This document shows positions 8,587 to 18,668 of a stretch of DNA of 20,244 bases, piece after piece. A program made the translations under genes and the position numbers. The notes beneath the pieces were generated by a model. The model made no database searches, had not been told where the DNA came from, and worked only from the letters and a program-made list of their open reading frames with translations. Source of the DNA: CAJBLF01 sp041663325 (GTDB lineage Bacteria > Patescibacteriota > Gracilibacteria > Absconditabacterales > Absconditicoccaceae); NCBI GenBank assembly GCA_041663325.1, contig JBAZRN010000020.1:1-20244 (forward strand). The letters are read 5' to 3'. Position 1 is the first letter of the stretch; every line of letters begins with the position of its first letter.

Positions 8587-8659
8587 AGCCAGAGATGGGA
8601 ATTGAACCCACGACCTACGGTTTACGATACCGCCGCTCTACCAACTGAGCTACCCTGGC
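8587..8659 (-). tRNA. tRNA-Thr (anticodon CGU)
   Basis: A full cloverleaf is present on the minus strand. The acceptor stem is GCCAGGG/CTCTGGC with one G-U pair, the D-arm GCTCAGTTGGTAGAGC, the anticodon arm GCGGT-ATCGTAA-ACCGT, and the T-arm GTGGG-TTCAATT-CCCAT, with U as the discriminator base. The anticodon loop gives CGT at positions 34-36, which reads ACG (Thr). CCA is not encoded. The tRNA lies between aspS and the 92-aa gene on the same strand. Length is 73 nt. Confidence 0.95.
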
Positions 8660-8681
8660 ATATTGCACTGTTCGGACCCGA

Positions 8682-8739
8682 GTGAACATAGTGAACGAGT
8701 CCCGCAAAGCGGGAGAACGAACATAGTAAACGAAACTCC
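8682..8739. repeat. REP-like hairpin repeat upstream of tRNA-Thr
   Basis: A hairpin CCCGC-AAA-GCGGG (8701-8713) is flanked by two related direct repeats, GTGAACATAGTGAACGAGT (8682-8700) and ACGAACATAGTAAACGAAAC (8717-8736). The region has a higher G+C content than its surroundings and no coding potential I believe. It resembles dispersed intergenic palindromes; only one copy is in the window. The remainder of 8740-8816 shows nothing I can name. Confidence 0.55.
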
Positions 8740-8816
8740 AGTTATTAAGCAGAGAGCTGAGCTAAGAAGGCAAGAACGAAAAAGCCACAAAAGACTCTTT
8801 CATAGTTCGTTACTAT

Positions 8817-10571
8817 TTATTTCTTTTCGACTATCTTTATCCCCAATTCATCCAACTGATTTTGATCAACGAACGACGGAGCACCCATCATAACATCCTG
8901 AGCTTTTCCTGACTTAGGAAACGCATAGACTTCTCTGATATTTTCTTCATCTTTGAGAATCATAAGTAATCTATCAAATCCTATGGCAAACCCTCCATGC
9001 GGCGGAGGACCGAATTGGAACGCTTCGTACATAGCGCCGAATTTTTGTTTGATTTCATCCTCTCATCTCCCCACCATTTTAAATGCTTCTAATAATAATT
9101 CTGGATTATGATTACGGATAGATCAAGAAAGAAGTTCATATCCATTACACGAAAGGTCGTATTGTTCGGAGTAAATCTCTAATTTATTTGGATTTTTGAG
9201 GGCTTCAGCTCATCATTTGACGATAGAAAATGGATTATGACAGAAATCTAATTTTCCCGTATCATCCAGTTCAAACAATGGAAAATCCTCTATCCAGCAA
9301 AAAGATAAATCGTCTTTATTTATACTGAGATATTTATCTCTGATGAATATCCTTAATCTTCCAAGCGATGTAGTAACCACGTCATAACTATCTGCAACGA
9401 AAAGAATAGTATCTCCTTCTTTAGCTCATGTTTTGGTTTTGATAATTTCTATTTCTTCAAGACTGAGAAATTTAGCGATAGAACCTTTTACCCCTTCAGC
9501 ATCAAAACTTATGTAAGCAAGTCCCTTAGCTCCATTCTTTTTTACTTGTTCAGTCAGTTCATCAGCCTCTTTTCTACTCAATAGTTTATTTTCAAATCTC
9601 ATTGCTTTGATAGTTCATTTATTAGTTACCGTATCTTTGAATACAGAAAAACCTGAACTTATGAAGTCTTGCGTCATTTCAACAAGCGGCATACTGAATC
9701 TCAAATCAGGCTTATCACTCCCATATTGATCCACGGCTTCTCTATGTTTAAGCCTTTTGAAGTTAACAACAATTTTTTTATGAGGAGATAATGTAGGAAT
9801 AAGTTCGTTAAGATATCATTCAACAACCGCATAGACATCTTCCTGGTTGACGAACGACATTTCGCAATCAATCTGATAAAATTCGCACGAATGCCTATCA
9901 GCCCTCGGATCTTCATCGCGGAAACAAGGCGCTATCTGGAAATATTTATCAATACCACCTACCATAAGTAATTGTTTGTATTGCTGCGGAGCTTGTGGTA
10001 ATGCGTAAAATTGACCTGGATTAATTCTTGAAGGAACGAGATAATCTCTGGCTCATTCAGGGGAAGAAACCGTAAAAATAGGAGTCTGAACATCTACAAA
10101 TCCCTTATCAGTAAACCAATTTCTTGTAAACGTAAGCATCTTGGATCTAAAGAGCACATTGTCTAATACTTTTTTTCTTCTGAGATCTAAATATCTATAT
10201 TTGAATCTGTTTTCCTCACTGGTATTGGGTTCATCAACGATAGGAAATGGCAAAAGTTTAGCCTTGGTAAGTACGTTAACTTCAATCGCATTAATTTCTA
10301 TTTCACCTGTTGCCATATCTTTATTGATCATATTTTCAGGTCTTGCAACAACTTCTCAAACGATTTGAACAACATATTCTGACTTCACATCAGGTAACTT
10401 TACCTTAGCATTGGCTGGATTGTGAGTAATTTGGGTAATGCCATATCTATCACGAAGATCGATAAACGTCATTCATCATAGATTTCTAATTTTATTAACT
10501 CGTCAGCAAAGCGTAACTTGAGTTCACGCTTGTTTAGCCGTAAGTTCTCAGCAGGTATGTGTACGATACAT
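8817..10571 (-). CDS. aspS: Aspartyl-tRNA synthetase (584 aa, UGA = Gly)
   Basis: This class II synthetase charges tRNA-Asp (or also tRNA-Asn in a non-discriminating form). The N-terminal anticodon-binding OB fold begins MYRTHTCGEL and includes GRVNKIRNLGGMTFIDLRDR. The catalytic core shows FKYRYLDLRR, motif 2 with FRDEDPRADRHSCEFYQID, the inserted bacterial GAD domain between motifs 2 and 3 (about residues 280-410), WIEDFPLFE, and motif 3 FGPPPHGGFAIGFDRLLMIL with the ATP-binding Arg. Length is normal for bacterial AspRS. UGA codes for many glycines, among them tandem pairs such as LGGM. ATG 10569-10571 gives the family's usual N-terminus. It lies 18 bp downstream of the pgeF-like gene, with no separate promoter seen. 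Whether it is discriminating cannot be judged by eye. Confidence 0.97.
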
Positions 10572-10589
10572 CAATCTATAATTTAAAAT

Positions 10590-11201
10590 TTAAAATATTT
10601 TTTCTATCGCTATCATAATTCTTTGATCTTTATCTCCTCTTCTATAACTAAAATGCTTCCCGCTGCAACAGGTACAATCTGGGGTAACGATAATATCATC
10701 ATCTTGTATTCAAAAGGCAGCCGCTGTATCTCTAACGATACCAATCATATCCAGATAAAGTTTTGATTGTTTCGCCAAAAGATATTTTGCATCAAAATGT
10801 TCTCTAAATTCAGATCATACTTCATAACAACAAGATTTAATATGGGGTCATACAAATATTTTTATCTGTTTTTCTTTTTTTACTTGAAGCATCTTTATTG
10901 TTTTTGAGAGGATTCATGATTTCAATCATTTCCATCCGGCGTGAACTATGGCAAAATATTTTTTTCACATAAGCGCTATCGGTAAGCAATCGGCGACGCG
11001 AACTGCTATCTTTTTATGCAACACATTAGTAATTATGGCGTCAGCTTGCTGCTTAACAAAATCCTCTCCTCCCTCCCGCACATATATGTTATCTGAATGT
11101 ATTTGTTCGCATTTATAATATGCTCACAAAAGATGGTCAATATCTTCATCTTGACGCTCCGTAATACGAATGCGATAATCATCAATGTCTATCGTCTGCA
11201 T
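10590..11201 (-). CDS. pgeF: PgeF/YfiH-family protein (laccase-domain, 203 aa, UGA = Gly)
   Basis: Members of this family (PgeF/YfiH, human LACC1) were first called multicopper polyphenol oxidases. Later work assigns zinc-dependent purine nucleoside phosphorylase/adenosine deaminase activity, and in E. coli correction of peptidoglycan stem errors. The metal/active-site residues are visible: His 35 in QIHS, Cys 72 in VADCLPIAL and His 87 in AIVHAGWKGL, together with QADAIITN, the GPHIKSCCYEV segment and the C-terminal TCCSGKHFSYRRGDKDQR. It is shorter than E. coli YfiH (about 243 aa), mainly at the N-terminus. The start was chosen as the first ATG of the open frame (11199-11201). It precedes aspS by 18 bp and follows the 79-aa gene by 30 bp, so the three may share a transcript. 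Confidence 0.9.
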
Positions 11202-11231
11202 AAAATAATTTTAGTTAAGAATTAAGAAGTT

Positions 11232-11471
11232 TTATTGATCAAGATGATCTGAGAGCGCATAGAATGCGTCAAGTGTCGCTTGATCAATTATTTTATATAC
11301 GACTTTCATAGTTGGTTTGTTTGCTGAAGAATTTTTATCGTCTAGATGATCTGACAATGCATAAAATCTTCACATAAGTTCTTTATCAGGTGTAACTGCT
11401 TTATGTCTTTCATGGTTCCCCATATTGATAATCTTGACCTCTCAATCTCCCAAAATCTCAATATTTTTCAT
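11232..11471 (-). CDS. Unknown 79-aa protein with an internal duplication (UGA = Gly)
   Basis: I do not recognise a family. The sequence is hydrophilic without membrane segments. The decapeptide FYALSDHLDD at about residues 36-45 recurs as FYALSDHLDQ at the very C-terminus (70-79), each after a short charged stretch, so the protein probably arose from a duplicated helix-forming unit of about 34 residues. Two glycines are UGA. It lies between the 405-aa gene and pgeF on the same strand; a weak terminator-like hairpin separates it from the former. The conserved internal repeat supports a real gene. Confidence 0.65.
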
Positions 11472-11492
11472 GACGAAATTTTTAGAAAATTT

Positions 11493-11532
11493 AAAAATCA
11501 TCATCAAGCTTTTTATAGAAATGATGACTTTT
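11493..11532 (-). terminator. Weak terminator-like hairpin after the 405-aa gene
   Basis: TCATCAT (11498-11504) pairs with ATGATGA (11521-11527) around a 16-nt loop, extended by A-T pairs after one mismatch. On the minus strand a run of T follows the stem. The stem is AT-rich, so termination may be partial. Confidence 0.4.
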
Positions 11533-11568
11533 ATCAAGGAATTGTTAAGTTATCTATGAAATAAGAAG

Positions 11569-12786
11569 TTAAGCTTTCTTCTTTTTAGAAGTTTTAGAAT
11601 CCATGGAAGTTTTAGATGTCTTTGCTACGGACTCTGGCTTATTTTGAAGCAATGATAATATCTCAGAGACACCGTTTTTTCTTTTGCCTTGTAATTCAGC
11701 AAGCTCATTCTGAAAAGAAAGATATTTTTTCTCTATATCAGATAAAGGGAGTTCCATGAGCCTTCTACCTATTTTACCATAATTAGAATTAACACTTCGG
11801 ATAGAGTAATCATGCACATCATGAATCTCTTTTCATGCAACATCATTAATATCATAAACAATACTATGTATTTTTCACATCAACGCATCTTTCGCTTCTT
11901 CCCTTTTCTTATTAAGAGCAAGCGATTGCAATTCCACAGAAGACAATTCTAATCGAGATCTTGTTCAACTAGCTGATGCAGCTACAAAAGCATGATAGAC
12001 ATCTCCTTTGAGAATATTTATTTTTTTTAAGTTACTGTAGAAATTGCAATCTCTCGTCTCGCTAAATTCATTATTCTTGATCTCTTCAAAACCATTTATA
12101 TCACCGACTAAAGATAATAACTCCATGAATCTACGAGAGTTCTTGCGAAAGATCTCTTGCAGATCTTCTCTTTTGCAAGAAAAATTATTTGAATATTTGC
12201 AGCCCAATGTTCAATTAAAAAACAAATCAAGTGATATTATCAATCAGACGACCTCAGGATCATACAGATATTTGGACATTAATTCCTGTCCAAGATTTGG
12301 ATCTAAGAATGCAGCCTTACAAGACTCACTCTCCTCATCCTGCCGTTGTTTTAAGAGATTCTTGATTTTGAAAAGGCATTTTTCTAATGCATGCAAAAAA
12401 TGGTTCGTTATTTCTTCAAAATCCTCTTTTGTGAAAATATAACTCTTATCCGATTCAAATGCTTGCATATAATTAGCTATAGCGAATCATCATTTCTGAT
12501 TGGTTCTATCTTCTCATACTCATTTTATATTTTTGAGGACAAGATTCCTTTTGTCTATCGGTCAATTTACTTTTTCAAAATCATGAGTCCATTTCAAGAC
12601 GTCACTTGATTTCTGATAGGTTGCAGAAGATCTTTCAGTCTTCATAAATTCATTAAAAAGAACTTTCTGGATATCCTTATTTGAAGTTGTATTCTTTATT
12701 TCTTTTCTTTTATTTTTTACAGTATCTCTCAACCCAAATCTATAATTTTGAGCACGAGAGACATCCCAAACCTGATAAACCATCAT
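11569..12786 (-). CDS. Unknown 405-aa cytoplasmic protein (UGA = Gly)
   Basis: I do not recognise a family. The protein is hydrophilic, mostly helical by composition, and without a signal or membrane segments. Notable segments: N-terminus MMVYQVWDVSRAQNYRFGLR, a charged helical stretch around 120-155 (FLHALEKCLFKIKNLLKQRQ), a Cys-containing middle (about 195-215), an alpha-helical region LELSSVELQSLALNKKREEA, and a low-complexity basic tail of Lys, Ser and Thr (last 25 residues) that may bind nucleic acid or be disordered. Standard-code reading breaks it into four pieces in one frame, joined by UGA codons, which supports one gene. Two adjacent ATGs (12786 and 12783) are possible starts. It has its own promoter candidate directly after the RND operon. 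Confidence 0.75.
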
Positions 12787-12820
12787 AAAATATTAAATAA
12801 TAAAAAAGAGAAGTATTATA

Positions 12821-12848
12821 TATATATGAATATATAATAGAAAGTCAA
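12821..12848 (-). promoter_or_regulatory. Promoter candidate for the 405-aa gene
   Basis: On the minus strand TTGACT (12843-12848) and TATATA (12821-12826) are separated by 16 bp, within an AT-rich near-palindromic stretch (about 12814-12838). Inferred leader about 28 nt. Confidence 0.45.
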
Positions 12849-12856
12849 ACATAAAA

Positions 12857-15800
12857 CTATTTATTTCCCTTATAATACTCCCTATTCACTAAATTCATCA
12901 ACGATGGAATATAGAGCAACGTGATAAAAAACGAAACGATAAGTCACCCGATAAAAGCTATCGCCATCGATCAGAATAATTCGTCTTTGAGGGCAAGGAT
13001 AAGTAGTCAGATAATTGTTGTTATTTTAGTCAAAAAGATTGGAATAAATCTTTCAGCGATACTCTGCTGGAAGCTATCGACAACAGAAAGTCACTTCTCC
13101 TGATAATAATATTTGAAATCTTCTAAATGAATCAATGCTTGGTTTACTCAGACTCCCATCACTCAGAAAATCCCTATCATTGCAGGGAAAGTGAGATCAA
13201 ATCAGGTCAAAGCCAAGATTACCATAGTTCATCAAACAGACAAAAATACACTGAAAACAATCACAATGGCATATTTGATATTATTAAATTGAATAATCAA
13301 TACGAGAATCATCAAAATAAGTCAGATAATCATAGCTTTGCCCAAATCTTGTGAGCTTTGTGTTTGAGATGCTATATCTCATCAACTTGTACGTTGCAAT
13401 CCATCGGGTAAAGGATTCTTTTTGATAATTTGATCAATTGCCAAAGTAATATCACTCAAAGCAGCGCTATTTGTCTTATCGGCTTGAATAGTGATATTTC
13501 TCTTACCATCTTCTCTCGTGATAGCGTTAATTTCTGGCAATAATTGTTTCTGCTTAATAATCTGATCCAAAGGGACTTTCCCTATTTTCGTTTGATCTAT
13601 CGGCATATCAGTAGACAAGAATGCATTCAATGATAACGCATCGCTACCGAAATCAGAAAACTCTTTGATCTGGATACCATTGGATTCATAAGCAGCATTT
13701 TTGAGAGCAAGCAAACTTGAGAGAGAAGATAAACTCGTAATGCCAAGCGATTTAGCTTTATCCTCATCCAAAACGTAGACGATCTTTCCGTTCGTATATT
13801 CTATAGAAATTCAAACGTTAAATACACCAGGAATAGCCTTGATGGAAGGTAATATTTTTTGAACGTAATCATTGATTTTTTGATAATCCTCGCCGACAAT
13901 ACTAAAAGAAATAGGTTTACCTGAACCTCATCAGGCCTGGATGGTAAAGATGGAAGCATCTTGAAGAAAGGCATATTTTTGTTTAAGGGCAACCAGAAGT
14001 TCTTTTTGCATTTGCTCAACTATTTGGAAAGATTTTTTATTTCTCTGTGTCGTATCTACTAATCTTATCGTAAACGAACTGATATTATTACCAGCACCTC
14101 ATCATCATTGCAATGAATATCATTGTCCAAGATCGATAGAGATATCTTTCACCATACCAGACATCACGGTTTGGAAATATATCAGTGTCGCACGCGCTAC
14201 TTTAGAGGTATATTCTTGATTGTCAGTCAAACTAATCCCCGGAGCATATTTGAGATTCATCCAGACATTATTAGAATCCATATTTCCCATAAACGAAAAT
14301 TTTACCACGCCTAACGGAAGCAGTGACAACGCTCAGACAAAGAATGCAAGAAACATAAAAATAATTCATCTGGATCACCATCTCGTTTGGTTTCTGCGAT
14401 GATATCGGTTGGCGAATTTGACTCCGGTTCTCTCCAAAAACGACAAGGAAGGTGGAGAAACATATATTTGTCATGATTTAAAGAAAAACAAAGCAAGAAC
14501 AGGCAGAATAATCATGGTGACCAAGAGTGAAATAGCCAAATTAGAAATGATAGTTACAGGCATCGATCTAATATATTCACCGATAATTCAAGTCAGTCAA
14601 AAATATAACGGCACAAAAATCGCTATCGTAGTAGAAGTTCAAAACAAAATAGCTCTTCAATAATTTTTAAGCGAATCAGCTATAGCTTCCCAGATATTTC
14701 CTGCATGTTTTTGCAGACCGACGACAATTCACTGCGTGATTACAATCAGGTTATCAATCATGATTCCCAGCACCAGAATCAACGCGAATGAAACAATATT
14801 ATTGAAACTATATCAGATAGTTTTGAGATAAATGAAATTAGCGAGATAGACAATAAGAAACGAAAGCATGATCAGCCACGATGATCTCCGTCCGAGAAAA
14901 AGCAAAATAATACAAAACACGAGAAGTGCTGTCTCCCAAAAATTCTCAATAAACAATCCATAGGTTTTTTGAATGCTTTCTTTCTGAGATAAGGTTTCAA
15001 CGAATTTCAAACTAGGTGTAGTTTTTGCATAATCAGTAATCACTTGTTTGATTTCATCTACAAAGGTATCAAGGCTGTATCCAGGAGATTTTTTTATTTG
15101 AAAAGAAAGCGCATTCTGTGTGTCCAGACTATTCACATCCGTAATCACAAACGATTTTTTATCTTGTTGTTTATATCCTATATATACGGAAGCTACATCG
15201 CTAAGTTTAATAGTTTTCCCAGCGATATTGAAAAGGTCGTAATTTTTGAGCTGTTCAATCAATCAGGTCAGATTAGTTTCATAATTGGTTATTTCAAAAG
15301 AATATAATTTACCAGCGACATCTTTTTTGTCTGCAGGAAATTTCACAAAAGCGCCTTTCAACTGATTTACTATCAGCGAAAAATCTAAATCCAATAACGC
15401 TAATTTCTGCTCATCAAAAGTAAGTTTCACTTCTTTGATAGGCTTACCGATAATAGCAACATCAGAGACTCACGGAATAGATTTGATCTGATCTTCAAGC
15501 GGTTTAAGTTTATCATACATCACTTGTGTTGGCAATGACCCTGCCACAGAAAACGAATATACTGGCGAATCATTAATATTTATTTTTTTGAGCGTGGGAT
15601 ATTTCACATCAGAAGGAAGCGATGGATAGACCTGATCTATGACCGATTTCAAATCATTGGTCGCATCGACATCGCTTTTAGATTTTTCAAACTCCACCAT
15701 AACGGTTCCGAAATTATAATAACACGACGAAGTAATTTTTTTGACTGCGGTCACCGATTTGATTCTTTGTTCCAAGGGAATAACTACCTGTTCCTCTATC

Positions 15801-15967
15801 GAAGACGGATCAGCTCACAAGTACGTAAAGCTAATATAGTAATAAGGAATATTTACGGATGGTTGTGCTTCTTTTGGTATAGTGAAAATACTCATAACTC
15901 CATATATTCATATGAACATGGTCATCACAAGAATAGCTACTTTGTTTGTCTTTAAAAAGTTAATCAT
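12857..15967 (-). CDS. RND-family efflux transporter, HAE1/AcrB type (1036 aa, UGA = Gly)
   Basis: This is a proton-driven membrane exporter, normally trimeric; the substrate is unknown. Length and layout match the family: N-terminal transmembrane helix (about 12-32), two large extracytoplasmic loops (about 35-335 and 550-850), and two six-helix blocks. The start MINFLKTNKVAILVMTMF and the LGADPSSIEEQVVIPLEQRI segment (AcrB-like GAS..TVE) are typical. TM4 carries the proton-relay Asp at residue 405 in MIDNLIV, in the D-N form common in HAE1 proteins. UGA codes for many glycines, including three in a row at codons 621-623 (14099-14107) next to GGT. ATG 15965-15967 lies 4 bp after the stop of the unknown 279-aa gene and downstream of the adaptor gene, so the three form an operon. 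No outer-membrane channel gene is present. Confidence 0.95.
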
Positions 15968-15971
15968 CGTT

Positions 15972-16811
15972 CTATGTATTTTCTTTAGTAAAATAAATTT
16001 CTATACAACTACATATTTTTCTAATTAATTCAGGATAAGGACGTAATTTTTCCAGATAAGTAATAATATTTTCAGAATATGAAGTAATGTTTTTTAATCG
16101 TAAGCTAAGTAATATTCATAGACAATAATCACTCATTTTTCATCTTGTGTATCATTCCATAATAATCCACTTAGTATACTCTTTGGGATAGATGCTTCAG
16201 TGACTTCAATGAAGGAAAAATCACATATCTGAAATCAATTGAAGTAAAAGACGATCTCGATGTTTATAACTATTTTCTATAGCAAAAAATCATTGATCGA
16301 TAAGCTGTGAAAGAAATTCTTTTTGTTCAGCTTCCGTTTGTGGTACTTGTCTAGTTCTTAGACGTTCATCATATACTCCATGCTGTTCAAACAAAAAATC
16401 ATCAAATTTGATCGGAAATGCTTCTTTTCTTTGTTTATGTGTTCTCAGTAATGAGCCACCTCATTTCTCAATTCAAGATCCGTCTATTGTTTGTTCATGA
16501 AGAATTTGGTCCTTAATTTTCTGGGCAGTATGTACACCATTTTGGGGATTATCCTTAGGAGCAAGAAGACTTTGTGTATCTATACCAGAAAGCGTAAAAA
16601 ACAGATCGGTTTTGATTCTTTTCAAGTCGCTGAAATGAAGCAAAGCAATCAAATCCGATTTCGATTGAACGATGATATCTAAATATTCACTTATATGAGA
16701 AAAATCAGTAAACTCTTTATCCTTATCAATGCGAAAAGCATCTTCCGGTGTAACAGAAAGCAATCATCGTCCTTTGCTTTCTTGTATTTTATCATATCGT
16801 TTTTTTTCCAT
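15972..16811 (-). CDS. Unknown 279-aa protein inside the efflux operon (UGA = Gly)
   Basis: I do not recognise a family. The protein is hydrophilic, starts MEKKRYDKIQESKGRG and has no signal or clear membrane segment, so it is probably cytoplasmic. Visible features are acidic and aromatic N-terminal helices (DFSHISEYLDIIVQSKSDL), a central Gly-rich loop at about 112-122 (SGIEKGGGSLLRTHKQRKE) and a Cys-containing C-terminus. Many UGA codons lie in frame, more densely towards the end (GFFLHGSHGSIYP), and the frame stays open to TAG 15972-15974. It sits 24 bp after the adaptor gene and 4 bp before the RND gene, so co-translation is likely and a role linked to the pump is inferred from position only. 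An in-frame upstream ATG is absent. Confidence 0.75.
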
Positions 16812-16835
16812 AAATAGAGATATAGGTCATAAAAA

Positions 16836-18533
16836 TTAATTAACAATCGTGTCTCATATATTTAATCAACTCAATATCTGCACATAACTATCATCAATAT
16901 CTCACAAATTTACATACACATTTTCGACATTACTTCCCGCTTTACGTCTCACTAAATTACCTTCTAATCTCGGACTGATATATTGCAAAGGGATTCGTAT
17001 CTGGTTTTGATCAGTAAGTTGTAAAAAAACAACTAACACTTTTTCATTTTCTTTGAGCGAAAAATTAATGACTGGAATCTCATAGATATAATTTTGCGTC
17101 GCAGGATCTTTGTAGGGATATTCATAGATAAGAACTCATGTGCCAAGAAATTGTCCTTGATCAGTAAAAATACTGACTTTACTTCACAGCGGTAATTGCT
17201 GATACGAAAATATTTGCAAACTAAGATTTCCTGGATTCATAGGAGATATTTGACAGAGCAAGGTATTAGGTGAGACTTTATTATCTTCACCGATAGCTCT
17301 CATTTTTACTACACCATCAACACCTGCATATAAGATTTCACCATCAAGCGAATTAGACAAAACAACAATATTTTGTTTCAACGTAAGCACTTGATTCTTG
17401 AGACTGGCAAGCTGAATTTCTTGATTATCAGCAGCCGAAGCAAGCTGTGTCTGTAAAGTTTTTTGCGCAAGCTGTATACTAGCTTTTTGATTTTCTAGCT
17501 GCAAAGCGGTTGATTTAGCTGTATTGTTTTCAAGATTAGCAGTATTGATATCAGCGCTTTTTATCTGAGTAGTATAGGTATTTTTCACAGAATCATACGA
17601 AGAAGCTAGAGCGTCAAAGGCAGATTTGCTTCACATAAACGTAGTAGCTAAAGTTGTATATAGCGTATAGAGTCAATCAATGGACAATCAAGCGCTGCTC
17701 GCCTGAGGTAATGAGCTTGATGGTGTTGAAGCATTGATGCTGCTCGCAGCCAAAGTCATAAAGTCTGACATATCTGAAAGATACTGAGAAAATTGATCCG
17801 CAGTCATAGTATCGAAGAGTTTATTAGACAATCTTGAATATTCAGCAATCACTTGTTGCTTCAGTTGAAGATTCTTATCAGAGACAGAAAGCGTAGAACT
17901 AGCGAATACATCATTCACTTTTTTCAAAGCATCTTTGACCATAATTATATATTGTTTATATGCAGTAGAAATACTTGTTTTCATCTTGTCTAAATCTATG
18001 GTTTTCGCAGTCTTAAGAGAATCATATTGTTGGTCTAATAATTGTTCTTGATATTGTATACTTGATGCACTGTAGGCTTGTGATTTGTCTAAATTATTGA
18101 GAAGTGTGATATTATTAGTGTATTGATCGTTGAGAATAGTTTTTTGTAGTGCCAAGGTATCCTCGGTCATCGAGAAAATCGTCGTCAAATTATTCAGTTG
18201 TTCCTGTAAAGTGGATAATTGAATGGATGAATTTTGATACGTTACATCATCAGGATTAGCTTGTATTTTTGCAATGATAGTATTTTTATATACCTGTTTG
18301 CCAGGCTGACAATTGATATACTCCAAAATGCCTCCTCTATTGGTGAGAATTGTTTTGATACTATCGGCGATAACCGTCCCATATAAAGTCTTTTGAGAAA
18401 CAGGAGAACTACCTACAACATACGAGGTAGTAAATCATTGCACCGTGCCCGTAGAAATAATGCTATCATTTCCTTGTTTTCCACATCAAGCAATGAAAAA
18501 AAGAATAAGTGAAGCAAAGAATAATTTTTTCAT
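16836..18533 (-). CDS. Lipoprotein periplasmic-adaptor (membrane fusion) protein of the RND pump (565 aa, UGA = Gly)
   Basis: Adaptor proteins of the HlyD/AcrA type link an RND pump to the cell exterior. The N-terminus MKKLFFASLILFFIAGC is a lipoprotein signal with lipobox I14-A15-G16-C17, and G16 is a UGA codon (18486-18488). A biotinyl-lipoyl-like half (GGILEYINCQPGKQVYKNTIIAKI, about 68-92) is followed by long coiled-coil helices (about 100-390, rich in Gln, Leu, Lys) and the second lipoyl half (GEILYAGVDGVVKMRAIGEDNKVSPNTLLCQI). A beta-barrel region leads to the C-terminus GDTIVN. The hairpin is longer than in AcrA, with an inserted Ser/Ala-rich loop near 270-285. First gene of the operon, preceded by a promoter with a palindrome. 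Motif strings quoted are taken in pieces from the translation. Confidence 0.9.
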
Positions 18534-18561
18534 GATTATACAAAAAAAGACAAAAGTTACT

Positions 18562-18578
18562 TTATAACTTTGTTATAA
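18562..18578. promoter_or_regulatory. Palindromic operator candidate at the efflux promoter
   Basis: TTATAAC-TTT-GTTATAA is a perfect 7-bp inverted repeat with 3-nt spacer. It overlaps the -10 box (18575-18580) and the expected transcription start (about 18568), the position expected for a repressor site. No regulator gene is adjacent, and the AT-rich background makes chance more likely than in balanced DNA. Confidence 0.5.
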
Positions 18579-18602
18579 TACCAATTTAAGAAATAAAGTC
18601 AA
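18575..18602 (-). promoter_or_regulatory. Promoter of the efflux operon
   Basis: On the minus strand TTGACT (18597-18602) and TATTAT (18575-18580) are separated by 16 bp. The boxes and the first spacer bases (TTGACTTTATT) equal those of the HIT gene promoter at 19517-19544. Inferred leader about 35 nt. Confidence 0.7.
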
Positions 18603-18623
18603 TACTATGTTACTGATTACACT

Positions 18624-18648
18624 AAAAAGACGACATAAGCCGTCTTTT
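18624..18648 (-). terminator. Intrinsic terminator after the 130-aa membrane protein gene
   Basis: An 8-bp stem AAAAGACG/CGTCTTTT with an 8-nt loop, followed by a T run on the minus strand. It separates the HIT/membrane-protein unit from the efflux promoter about 20 bp further on. Confidence 0.75.
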
Positions 18649-18668
18649 CAATATATACCTACAAAATA

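Noticed and set aside
8663..8893. Plus-strand frame (SEHSERVPQSG...) over the hairpin repeat and the aspS end
   Set aside because: It runs antisense into aspS and is made of the repeat sequence; it looks like a spurious repeat-derived frame.
12044..12442. 132-codon plus-strand frame within the 405-aa gene region
   Set aside because: It is antisense to a frame that is continuous under UGA = Gly; no start signal or recognisable protein character.
13801..14019. Minus-strand frame starting MSKCKKNFWLPLNKNM
   Set aside because: It is out of phase with the RND gene that covers the region; a shadow.
14749..14757. Loss of the second Asp in the RND proton-relay motif (D-N instead of D-D)
   Set aside because: The D-N form is common among HAE1-type RND proteins, so it is not an anomaly.
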